A stretch of DNA of 64,000 nt, from NCBI GenBank assembly GCA_016647705.1, contig CM028330.1, forward strand, positions 47,582,397 to 47,646,396, read 5' to 3'. The notes under the pieces are model-generated. The model ran no database searches, was not told where the DNA came from, and saw only the letters and a list, made by a program, of their open reading frames with translations. Made by a program: the position numbers and the translations under genes. This stretch comes from Eucommia ulmoides. Its lineage: Eukaryota; Streptophyta; Magnoliopsida; Garryales; Eucommiaceae. Position 1 is the first letter of the stretch. The number at the start of each line of letters is the position of its first letter. Below are positions 55,465 through 64,000 of this stretch, piece by piece.

Positions 55465-57776
55465 GTTGGCCCAAAAAGCTACCTAAGAGAGGTGAATTCG
55501 GTAGTTACTAAAATTTAAACAATTAAATCAATTAAACATAAATAACAATTTCCCTAAATAGATTATTATCTTTATACGCAATGGATATGTGTTTAATACT
55601 AATTGCACACCCAAACAATAAAGAATATAAACAGTGCAACACAACAAAATATATTCTGGTTCAGTAAACTAGCCTTGTCTAATCCAGTCCCCCGAGTACC
55701 ACAGAGATTTGCAACCACTAAACCGTTTATTCTTTTACTAGGTAGGAACCAAACCCTTACGACTCACGATTCTTTTCCCATGCTCAGAATTAACTTTTAC
55801 AATTATCATTTTCCTATGCTTAGGAAGAAACTTTACAAATATCCTTTTTCCCAAGCACAGGAAGAATTTTATCTTTTTACCAGTCTTAAGACTAACCTAA
55901 TTTTATTACAGGAAGAATCAAAACCTAATCTTTTTAATAGGCTAAAGATCAAATCTAACCACTCTCTCACTTATCTTTTTCACGGATTTAGGAAGAACAT
56001 TTACCAATCACTCAAAATAACAATTCAATTGCAAGGAGAATCAAAATCTAATTCTTTTCAAGGGAAAAGAATAACCTAACCTTTTTGCAGGATAAAGATC
56101 AAACATTAATCTTTTTCACATGAAAAAAATCAAAACCTAGCTATACTGACTAGACACCGTCTCAAACGTGTCTAATCTGCTCAAATTCACAAATAAAAAA
56201 AATATATATGTGTTTCTTCCCACAAAGAGCTTCTACCACCTCAATACAAATATACTCAATTAATGTCCCAAAAATTACTACGTGATAGATACAATTTGAG
56301 GCAAATAAAATATAATTAATAAACAAGTGGGTAACACAATTTAGAGTACGTAATCAGATAATCAAACAAAATCGTTTCAAAAAAAAATTCAGATTTTTAA
56401 GTTTAAAAACGACATTCTAATAATCTTATATCGAAGCAATCAATAAATATATGAATTCAAAATAAATAACCAAAGCTTGGAAATATCTCACCAGAAAACA
56501 CCGAAGATAATAACAAAATCGTAATAAAACACAAATTGGTAAGGCCAAATCAACAACGCTTTAGATCAATAACGTAGAATGAATCTCTCACAAAAATCTC
56601 AGTGAAAATATATCTTTTAGAAAATCTTTGAATTGGTGTTCTTGATGTATTTTCTCTCAATCCTGCAGGTTTATTTTTATAAACAGATATCAAGCCCTCC
56701 AACGGCTACTTTTCAAAAAATATGCCTCTAAAAGACACTCTTAGACCCCATATAATATTATCCTCCATTTCAGGGGTATTCCACTTTAAAATAACTTTTA
56801 AATCCGTCAAATAATTTCATAAAATAATTCTCAATTTACAATCATAAAGATAGGAAGTATTAATCAACTTAAATTCATAGAATCACAAATTTTGTATACC
56901 AAATCAATAGGGATAATCAAATCCATGTATCATATTTCAATTCAGTTCAAATCCGCCAAATCTCTCCCTTGGATTCCTCAAAAATGGATAGTTTTTTAAC
57001 CAATAGACCAAGTCACACGAAATCACAATCGACACTATCGGTTGATCGATCCCTAGAATTCGGTTGACTTATTGATTCCGAGCATAAACCCAACCTAAAC
57101 TCACATGCCAATCGGTTGACCAATTGGTACAGGATGGTTCACTTTCACCTCAAAAAATACACTGACTCCAAAGATTGACCGATTTTTTTTATTCGGTTAA
57201 CCGACTGCTTAAGGATATCCACTTCCTTCACCAATTCAGCCACTGTTTCAAACGATTGACCGACTTCTTTAATTCGGCTGTCCAATTGGATCAGTAGAAC
57301 CTCAATTCTACTCCAAAACTCACTGTTTGATTCAGTTAACCGATTATTTTTCTCGGTTGACTAAATTGACCCGAAAATACACTATTTTATCCTTTAAACC
57401 ATGTTTTTTCAATTAGGTCAATTATCAATTTTATTTCCACATAAAGAGCACATACAAAATCTTTAATTAGGATCTTAACTCTATCATTTTGATATCAAGA
57501 CACACATAAAAATAACTCATTCAAAGTGTCGTGTTTAATCCTAATTCAGGTTGCATTAAGAGTATATGAGTAGAGAATTATTTTCACCTAATTTTCTTCA
57601 AGGTCTTCAACACTTTTCATTTCTTCATTGTGTCCTTCTTTGTACCTTTTATGTTTTCTTCATGGGGTCTTCTTCTTAACCAACTATATGGAACTCTTCT
57701 CTGAAATACTCAAAAATACATTAGTTCCACTAAAAATATCAATACTTAATTGTCTATCAAAACCTAGGGTTCAACA
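55465..57776 (-). repeat. SIRE minus-strand element, 5' LTR
   Basis: 2312 bp, matching 50295-52665 over its length. The palindrome array is at about 57020-57370. Frames at 55603-56079 and 57628-57957 run against the element and have no family features. Confidence 0.85.
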
Positions 57777-57931
57777 ACTACAAATCGTTACAATAAAGGA
57801 TATTCATCATTGTACATTTTCAAATTACATAATTAGTCGATGTCAATTTTACCATTGCTCCACCACTATTTTCTATTTAAATCACACAAATAAATCTTTC
57901 CCCAATAACCTGAAGCTCTTGATGCCACTTT
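57777..57931 (-). pseudogene. Tork primer site and gag N-terminus
   Basis: Read on -, the primer site GTGGCATCAAGAGC (57916-57929) is followed by an ATG at 57855 opening MVKLTSTNYVI, a stop, then MMNILYCNDL. This is the usual gag start (ltNY..Wk..me.iL...dL). The SIRE insertion at 57776 cuts it after about 25 codons. Confidence 0.7.
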
Positions 57932-58714
57932 TTTTGGGAAAATCACCAATTAATTAGATTTATTTTTCCTCTTCATGATATTAAAATGAGATTTACCAAT
58001 TTTAATACCCATATATATTAACCAAGATAAACTAAGTAATAAATAAAGTATGCGACACATTTTTTACGTGGAAAACCCTAAGGAATGGAAAAAAAAACCA
58101 CAGGACCGAAGTCTGATATCAACTTCCATTATCACAAAAATAATAGAATTACAAACGTTCATACCTTCAAAAGAAAAACTCTAAGATCACAACACAAATA
58201 TCATTAAAAACAGTTGATACAATAGGAAATTATAAATATGGGTTTAAAGAAGAATATCGAATTACCAACTAAAATAGAGTTGTCAAAGATCAAAATCGAT
58301 GGAAAATAAGTACTTGATGCCAAAAACAAATTCTTGAAATTTCAACCTATTCAAAATTCAAATCGCCGTCCACTTGTCAAACCGAAGTATAGCTTTCTCT
58401 TTTCTCTCCATGCTCTCTCTACCCACCGTTGCCCTATACTATTTCTTATGCTTCACAAAAAGAAGGTTGCCCTACCTTTTCAATAGTTACTATCATGTGT
58501 TTCGTTTCTTAATTCACTAAGTTGCTGCCCCTTCCTTTTAAGGGGCCTTCCTGCAGGCTTAGTAAACAAGTCCTAATGGGCTTTGGCCTTCCATTTTGTT
58601 AGTTAAGCCCGATTGGGCCCATTTGGATTTTATTTTTTATTTTTTTTATCCTTTCTTAATTTAAATTCAATTGAATTTGGGTAAAGTTGACCCCAGAGCT
58701 AGACCAATCCAACA
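57932..58714 (-). repeat. 5' LTR of the Tork-like element
   Basis: 783 bp, read on - from TGTTGGATTGGTCTAGC to TTTTCCCAAAA. The terminal CAACA has decayed to CAAAA. It is diverged from 44804-45609 by many substitutions, indicating an old insertion. Confidence 0.8.
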
Positions 58715-59402
58715 CAATGCTACTCTACTCACCTTCTATAAATTTTCTATATATCTTTATAAATATATTTTTCTCATATATCAATATCTCGCATCTCAAT
58801 TATTTTAAAATTTTATATTTTATTGTTACACATAATATTTATCATAATTTCTCGCTAATTTAACGTTGCAAGTGCCTTCATATGAAAAAAGGACAAATAC
58901 ATTATTGTTGTGGGTGTGCATGTCAAACTTTATTGCCGTGAGCGTACATAATAAGCCCTTGTGAATCATAATGATCCAACAACTTTCTATTACATTCCGA
59001 CCACATATTTAATTGAGAGTGGAGTTTACTCCGCCGCACTCTTATATTGTTTTGCTTCAAAAGTTAAGATCATGGACTTCGTGAAGTTACTTTTTACAGT
59101 CTGTTCACACGTGTCTGCCTAATCACCCCCTCCTTCGGAGTCACGTTTATCAAACGCCCGTACAGGTAAATATTACCGGTAAGAACGAGATACATGTTGA
59201 CACGGTTACATTTAGAATTCAATTGTCGTTTGCCTTTGTTCACACTCGCACAGTAAAAATTATTACATTACTATTTAAATTATTTAAATATTTATTCATT
59301 TTCTAAATTTTTATTTTTTAATTGTATTTTTTTAATTATCATTAATTATATTCAATTATCAAATTAATATTAACTAAATATTAATTTATATAAAATATTA
59401 TT
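58715..59402. other. Intergenic sequence without a recognised feature
   Basis: About 690 bp between the Tork-like and Ale-like elements. It holds AT-rich stretches (58740-58860 and 59260-59400) and a less biased middle (58880-59250). There is no open frame of note, no tRNA and no transposon end that I can identify. It may be one of the few pieces of pre-insertion DNA in the window. Confidence 0.5.
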
Positions 59403-59560
59403 TGTTAGTGTATTATATGGGTTTAGTCCACGTGGCCCATTAAAGCAAAACCTTAACCTCCACTCCCCTCTAAATAAGTGTATATATCGTTGTATCTTGT
59501 AACTTTTATTCACATATCAATATATATAATTCATTCTCTCACTTCTCAATCATCTTAACA
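59403..59560 (+). repeat. Ale-like 5' LTR
   Basis: 158 bp, TGTTAGTG to TTAACA, with a TATATATC motif near 59481. The assignment rests on the perfect primer site that follows, because the second LTR is not in view. Confidence 0.8.
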
Positions 59561-60384
59561 TGGTATCAAGAGCAAATTTTTTCTGAACCTGTTCTTCCTA
59601 AACTTTTCGAAACCCTAAAAGTTTCTGTCGTTGCTGTCGCCGTCTTCCTTATTCTTCCGAGACTTTCGTTGCTACGGTAGGCCTTATCTCCACTCCGGTA
59701 TCAAAAACCACCACATCATCATCTTCGTCTCACCGAGACGAACACAACACCACCAAACTTAACACCAGAGAAGATCTAAGGCGCCCTCATGCGCACCAAA
59801 CAGCCTGCAATACCACCTCACCTCGTCGTCTCAGATTTTGGGCTCAACCACCTCAACTAGGGCTCCAAATCCATCAACCAATATACCGTCGAAACCGCCT
59901 CGACAAGACGATTCCAACAACGCAAAGAAATGACAGATCCGATCACTCACACGCCCGCATGCGCGGATTGTTCATTCTTACCTAGATCCACGCACTACTG
60001 CAAGAATTGCTTCAACAAACCACTACCACGTCAGCCCTAGAACCTAGTTAACTGCCATATCACTGCCACGCTATCGCCACGCCAGTGCCACATCAGCGCC
60101 ATGGCAGTGTCACGTTATCTGTTGATCGATACGTCATCAGTTGACTGCCACGTCAGTTCAAGTCAACCTTTGATCTGCCACGTCATCGATTTTTCTGAGG
60201 TACTTTATCTGACCGGTTCAGGCATTTTTAGACCGGTTTTTTTTGTGAAGTTGGACCAATTGCTGGGGGTTTTTGACGTTCTGATTTTGTTTCTAGCCTC
60301 CGTTTTGTGATTTGAGGAATACAGAATGTACTTTATTTTATATTTTCATGGTTTCTACACCGGTTCACCTCCCTCTTTGCGCCT
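59561..60384 (+). other. Primer-binding site and long leader with ACGT-core repeats
   Basis: The primer site is 59561-59573. The leader is unusually long for an Ale-type element and GC-richer than its surroundings. At 60030-60190 it contains about nine variants of TGCCACGTCA (tgccacgctatcgccacgcc, tgccacatca, tgccacgtca, ctgccacgtcatcg). The ACGT core is the recognition core of plant bZIP factors. Short frames at 60101-60511 are not gag. Confidence 0.6.
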
Positions 60385-61130
60385 ATGGCTGAATCAGACT
60401 TACACTCTATTATCACTACTGTTCAGGATTAATCTAACTATGTTGTGTGGGCTCAAGAAATGTCTGGTTTCCTCCAAAGCTGTGGCGTTTCGGGACTGGA
60501 AATATTACTGAACTCAAGAAGAATGATGACGAAGATGCTGACAAATACATTGACCGTTTAGAGGACTTGGATAGCAAAAATCACCAGATTCTCACATGGT
60601 TTCGTGCCACCATTATCCCAGAGGTCAAACTTCAATTTAGTACACTCCATACAACTAAAGAAACATGGGATCTTCTCTAGCACCGCTACACTAGAGTAGA
60701 CATCTCAAATCGATATCGTCTTCTCTCCGCCCTTTACAGCATGTACCAAGAATCTGGGCAAACTGTCAGCAGTTTTCTATCTCAGATGACTGTTGTGTAG
60801 AACTAGTTGGCTCCCACTGAGTAAACCTAGGAATGTACAAAAGACGCTGATGTTCATGGAAAGTACTGAATTGAGACATGCATTATGCAAGTCCTGATAG
60901 GCTTTTAAGAGAGGAATTTGAGCCTGTACAGGCTTCAATCCTACATCAGGGCGCAATACCTTCCCTAAATAACGTCATTTTTGATTTACTCAGTGAGGAA
61001 GCACGTCTTACCATATTACAATGATCACATACAGATGTTACCCTTGCAACATTAGTTCCTCCTACAGTACCAGTTGTTCTTGCCACACCAGCTGCCGAGG
61101 CCAACCCATCCCTAAAGCCCTTATATTGCA
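60385..61130 (+). pseudogene. Ale-like gag, N-terminal and middle part
   Basis: ATG at 60385 opens MAESDLHSIITTVQD then a stop, SNYVVWAQEMSGFLQ, and after a frameshift YIDRLEDLDSKNHQILTWFR (60447-60680) and LQFSTLHTTKETWDLL. These match the gag of Ale/Retrofit elements. Stops occur at 60430, 60678 and near 60798. Further frame changes between 60700 and 61020 leave only fragments. The region 60800-61000 is barely recognisable. Confidence 0.8.
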
Positions 61131-61726
61131 GATATTGTCATTCACAAGGGCATGAGTTGTTCAAATGCCCTTCTCGCCTGTGTAAAGTTTGTAGAGAACC
61201 AGGTCACTATCTAAAAGACTGCCCTAAACTTCTATTTGGAAATCAGTCCAATGGGAACCAATGTCGCTCTCGAGGATCTCGCAATCGATTATATTCCAAG
61301 CCAAAGAATGTTATTGCTATAGCCACTGATACTACACCAACTTCATCCAGCTTTCCACCTGATTGGAGTGGTCTCTACACCACGATTACCGAGGCTCTAA
61401 ATAAAATTGGTAATAATATAGCCATGTCAGCTACACCAGGTACATCTCGATGGTATTTTGATTTTACATATTGCAATCACATGACTTATGTTGCCTCTAT
61501 CTTTTCCTATAAAACTCGAGGTGAACATGCACCTACTATTCACACTGTCAATGGATCAAATATGTTGGGCAACCACACTGGACATGTTAACAGTTCTCAT
61601 TTATTTCTCCCTGACACATATTTGGTCCCTAATCTTATGTTGAACCTTATATCTATTGGAAACCTATGTGATCTTGGACTTGAATTGCATTTCTCTTCTA
61701 CTGGTTATCGTGTGCAGGACCCTTAA
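61127..61726 (+). pseudogene. Ale-like gag zinc knuckles and protease
   Basis: Two complete zinc knuckles stand almost side by side: CRYCHSQGHELFKC (61127-61168) and CKVCREPGHYLKDC (61181-61222). Each fits Cys-x2-Cys-x4-His-x4-Cys. The protease follows with SRWYFDFTYCNHMT, where the expected Asp-Ser of the active site is Asp-Phe, and the chain continues to LVPNLMLNLISIGNLCDLGL. The frame is open to 61726. The altered active site argues against protease activity. Confidence 0.85.
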
Positions 61727-61739
61727 ACAGGAAAGCTCC

Positions 61740-63226
61740 TTGAAACCGGCCGTAAAGTTGGACACCTCTTTGAGAGCACTCACCTCCAAGTCTCATCCTC
61801 ACCATCACCAAATCAATCAACCGCATCCATCCCAGCACTCTCACCCGTGGAATTATGGCACTCTCGGTTAGGTCACACTCCATCCAGCCGCCTACGTTCT
61901 CTTATTTCTAGTGGTCAGTTAGGTTCATTTCAGCATGAGTCTTTTTATTGTATTCATTGTCAACTTGCAAAACAATTAGCTTTACCTTTTAATGAGAGTC
62001 AATTTGCTTCCCTTACACCTTTTGATTTAATACATTCTGATGTTTAGGGACCTTCTCCTCATGTATCAATGGGTGGTGCTTGCTATTTTGTTATATTTAT
62101 GGATGACTATTCTCATTATACGTGGTTGTTTTTTATAAAAAAAACAAATATGAACTCTTTCAAATATATTCTGATTTTTCTTCTATAGTTCAAACTCAAT
62201 TCTCTCAGAATATCAAAGTTTTTCATCTAGATAATGCAATGGAAGATAAAGATCATGCTTTTCTAAACCTTCTTCACAAAAATGGCACGTTCCCCCACCG
62301 CTCGTTCCCTAGAACCTCCCAACAAAATGAACGAGCCGAACGCAAACATAAACATATTTTTGGGTGATGTTGCCTTAACCGCAGCATACACAATCAACCG
62401 TGTACCTTCTACCACAATCCAGAATTCGTCCCCATTCGAGCGCCTTCTCGGTAAACCTCCTAATTACTCTGAACTCAGAGTCTTTGGTTGTGCTTGTTTT
62501 GTTCTTCTCAAACCATATGAACACAACAAACTACAACCAATGGCTCACCTGTATTGTTTCATTGGATATGGTATTGAACATAAGGGGTATCGGTGTTGGG
62601 ATCCTATTTCTAAAACTCTTCGTATCTCTCGTCATGTTATTTTTTGGGAACATCAAATGTTCTCTTCCTTACGGTCATTTGACATGTCAACCATTACTAA
62701 CTCCAGATTCTTTACTGATCCATCGATTGAATTATTTCCTGAGAATCCAGTTTCAGGTACTGTTGAGTCCACCTCAGAATCACCAGCTGATATCACCCAT
62801 TCTATTTCAAAACCACCAACTGATCTTACCACTCCAGTCCCAGCTCTAACTCTAGAACCATCAGTTATCCTCACCCCTCCGACTCAATCGGTCGTGCCCG
62901 AGGATATTCCTATGTCTGATGAGTCTGCACTAACTCCTTCTAAGAGTCATCCACCAGATCACTCCCGTATATCTACCAGGGTAACTCATCGCCCTTTTTA
63001 TCTTGCTAATTATCATTGTTTTTCCATTATATTTCATCTGCATGAGCCTCAATCCTATAAAGAGGCTAGTACTAATCCTTTTTGGCAGAACGAAATGGAT
63101 GAAGAACTTCAGACCCTAGATAAAACTCATACCTGGGATATTGTTGAACTGCCCCCTAGAAACACTCCCATTGGGTGCAAATGGTTGTTTAAAATCAGAA
63201 CGCTTTCTAATGGCTCTGTTGAATGA
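61740..63226 (+). pseudogene. Ale-like integrase and linker
   Basis: 61847-62047 holds the integrase zinc site (ELWHSRLGHTPSSRLRSLIS ... CIHCQLAKQ) and the first catalytic Asp region PFDLIHSDV, ending in a stop. MDDYSHYTWLFF follows in another frame near 62100. 62122-62367 shows HLDNAMEDKD, in which the second-Asp motif is altered, and ends SQQNERAERKHKHIF. About 25-30 codons expected before ALTAAYTINRVPSTT are missing at about 62362. 62282-63226 continues with FERLLGKPPNYSELRVFGCA, a Ser/Pro-rich linker, and the reverse transcriptase start EEL-QTLDKTHTWDIVELPP. A stop lies at 63224. Confidence 0.85.
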
Positions 63227-63403
63227 TATAAAGCCCAACTTGTTACCAAGGGATTTGCTCAGGAATATGGCATTGACTATGAAGAGACATTTGCTCCAGT
63301 AGCGAGGCTCACATCTGTCCACACACTCCTTGTCCTCGCCGCCATTCGAAGATGGACTCTGTTTTAAATGGATGTCAAAAATGCATTTCTCAATGGGGAT
63401 CTT
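63227..63403 (+). pseudogene. Ale-like reverse transcriptase N-terminus
   Basis: After the stop the same frame gives [40 protein letters not shown], a stop near 63364, and MDVKNAFLNGDL. The latter is one of the most conserved reverse transcriptase blocks, and the Athila-like LTR begins right after it. The YVDD active site and RNase H are not in the window. Confidence 0.85.
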
Positions 63404-64000
63404 TGATAGGGGTAATTTATCCATATATTTCCAAACTGAATTTGGTAGTTTTTGAGTATTTTTATCGTGTTTTAATTTATTTTATATAGCTTTTATTTGT
63501 TTTTGTATAAATCAGGTGTTTGGGATGAAAATGGGGCTAAAATAGTTCAAAATCAAGCTAATAGGTGGAACAGCGGTGGAAGAATGGTGAAAAATGATAA
63601 AAAAAAAAAATAAAAAAAAAAATGCCAAGCTGTCCACCGCTATAGCGGTGAAACAACAGAGAGCTCAATTTCACTCTGTCTGTCAACCGCTGCAACGGTA
63701 AAACAACAGAGTGCCCACTGATGAACCATCGCTGCAGCAATCAAGCCACCACTACCGCGGTGACCACCGCCGACATACCCACCACTACAGCGGTGAACCT
63801 TGCACATGTAAAGTATTTTTTTAGATATTTTGAGATATTTTTGTTCCCACATCCTCTCTCTCTCTCTCTCTCTCTCTCATATTTTTGGCCATGAGACCTC
63901 ATTAGAAATTAGGATAGAATAGTTTTTAGAGGTTTTGGGGGAGCTCATTCAAACCCGAAAAAGAAGATCATAAAGCGAAGAAGGAGAAACGCTCTCGGAG
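63404..64000 (+). mobile_element. Third Athila-like LTR, cut by the window end
   Basis: It starts TGATAGGGGTAATTTATCC, close to the LTR starts at 38228 and 42374. It carries the 'ttttgagatatttttg' block, the palindrome array at 63631-63800 (accgctatagcggtg, accgctgcaacgg, accactaccgcggtg), and a (CT)n run at 63855-63880 where the others have 'ctccctcctctc'. The block 'aaagcgaagaaggagaaacg' at the end matches 42893-42912. The rest lies beyond 64000. Confidence 0.85.
63855..63880. repeat. (CT)n microsatellite in the Athila-like LTR
   Basis: About 13 CT units replace the irregular pyrimidine stretch 'ctccctcctctc' of the other two LTRs of this subfamily, showing local expansion in this copy. 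Confidence 0.85.

Larger units (their letters stand above)
50295..57776 (-). mobile_element. SIRE-type element on the minus strand, internally deleted
   Basis: 7.48 kb: 5' LTR 55465-57776 (2312 bp), interior 52666-55464 (2.8 kb), 3' LTR 50295-52665 (2371 bp). Read on -, the LTRs start TGTTGAACC and end GGACCAACA or GGCCAACA. A primer site like that of the + strand SIRE copies follows the 5' LTR. The interior holds gag, a protease scrap and the last few dozen codons of RNase H only. Integrase, reverse transcriptase and most of RNase H are missing. Flanks AATAT and ACTAC do not match. Its LTR palindrome array uses CGGTTGACCG where other copies use GGTCGACC. Confidence 0.85.
44804..58714 (-). 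mobile_element. Tork/Tnt1-like copia element, nested and deleted
   Basis: The 3' LTR is 44804-45609 (806 bp) and the 5' LTR 57932-58714 (783 bp). They are clearly homologous (aatcac(t/c)aattaattag..., cttccactgtcacaaaaataata...). The primer site read on - is GTGGCATCAAGAGC (57916-57929), a variant of TGGTATCAAGAGC. The polypurine tract gagggggagatt lies next to the 3' LTR at 45610-45622. The pol wording (SKLDDNTKQWILLGYGHKEF) fits the Tork/Tnt1 lineage. The flanks TAGGG and CAATG do not match, so no target duplication survives. Most of reverse transcriptase and all of RNase H are deleted, and two other elements are inserted in gag. Confidence 0.85.
59403..63403 (+). mobile_element. Ale/Retrofit-like copia element, 5' part
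   Basis: A short LTR (59403-59560, 158 bp, TGTTAGTGTA...CTTAACA) is followed at 59561 by an exact primer site TGGTATCAAGAGC for initiator Met tRNA. After an 820-bp leader come gag, protease, integrase and the start of reverse transcriptase. The short LTR and wording such as KWLFKIRTLSNGSVE fit the Ale/Retrofit lineage. At 63403 the element is cut by an Athila-like LTR. The rest, including the 3' LTR, would lie beyond the window. Confidence 0.85.

Noticed and set aside
62653-63852. Minus-strand frames over the Ale linker and the Athila-like LTR
   Set aside because: Antisense shadows of the Ser/Pro-rich linker, the reverse transcriptase and the palindrome array.
1-64000. Endogenous plant virus (pararetrovirus) sequences
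   Set aside because: All reverse transcriptase and integrase motifs seen fit Ty1/copia order, and the gypsy parts are LTR elements. No movement-protein or coat-type frame was seen.

Overview
The window is transposon-dominated nuclear DNA of a flowering plant, most likely a dicot. It is AT-rich and made almost entirely of nested LTR retrotransposons of the Ty1/copia type (Maximus/SIRE, Tork/Tnt1 and Ale/Retrofit lineages) and the Ty3/gypsy type (Tat/Ogre-like, Athila-like non-autonomous elements, and a chromovirus-like solo LTR). I found no intact host gene. Every long reading frame that makes sense is a retrotransposon remnant with stops, frameshifts or deletions. Lineage names come from recalled family motifs and were not checked by search.

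Layout. 1-10942: the 3' part of a Tat/Ogre-like element on the + strand. It has the end of a 5' LTR (1-365), an internal region made of two short tandem-repeat arrays, a polypurine tract, and a 3' LTR of about 3 kb. That LTR is split by a SIRE solo LTR (2773-5138) and by an unclassified 3.8-kb element (about 5413-9216). The unclassified element carries two copies of an exon resembling the proteasome ATPase gene RPT6. 10943-31095: a decayed SIRE locus in which a single LTR has a pol 3' end upstream and a primer-binding site plus gag downstream, so two internal regions share one LTR. A complete but inactive 9.3-kb SIRE element (12326-21594) sits inside that LTR. A 6.1-kb Athila-like element on the - strand (23851-29970, perfect target duplication) sits inside the downstream gag. 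31096-33811: an unclassified degraded stretch, a hAT-like MITE, and the leader of a second Tat/Ogre-like element on the - strand.

33812-44501: the LTR of that second Tat/Ogre-like element, split by a SIRE solo LTR (34634-36701) and an Athila-like non-autonomous element (38228-43760). Both insertions have perfect 5-bp target duplications. 44804-58714: a Tork-like element on the - strand, interrupted by a gypsy solo LTR (47781-49877) and by an internally deleted SIRE element (50295-57776). 59403-63403: an Ale-like element on the + strand with a 158-bp LTR. It is cut within reverse transcriptase by a third Athila-like LTR (63404 onward), which runs past the window end.

How the parts relate. None of the elements seen here could move itself. 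The Athila-like elements lack pol and would need proteins supplied in trans. The nesting gives a relative order: Tat/Ogre-like LTRs and the first SIRE locus are oldest, and the SIRE solo LTRs, the full-length SIRE copy and the Athila-like elements are younger. The most distinctive features are the captured proteasome-gene exons, the LTR-sharing SIRE locus, and the short palindrome arrays found inside the LTRs of two unrelated families.
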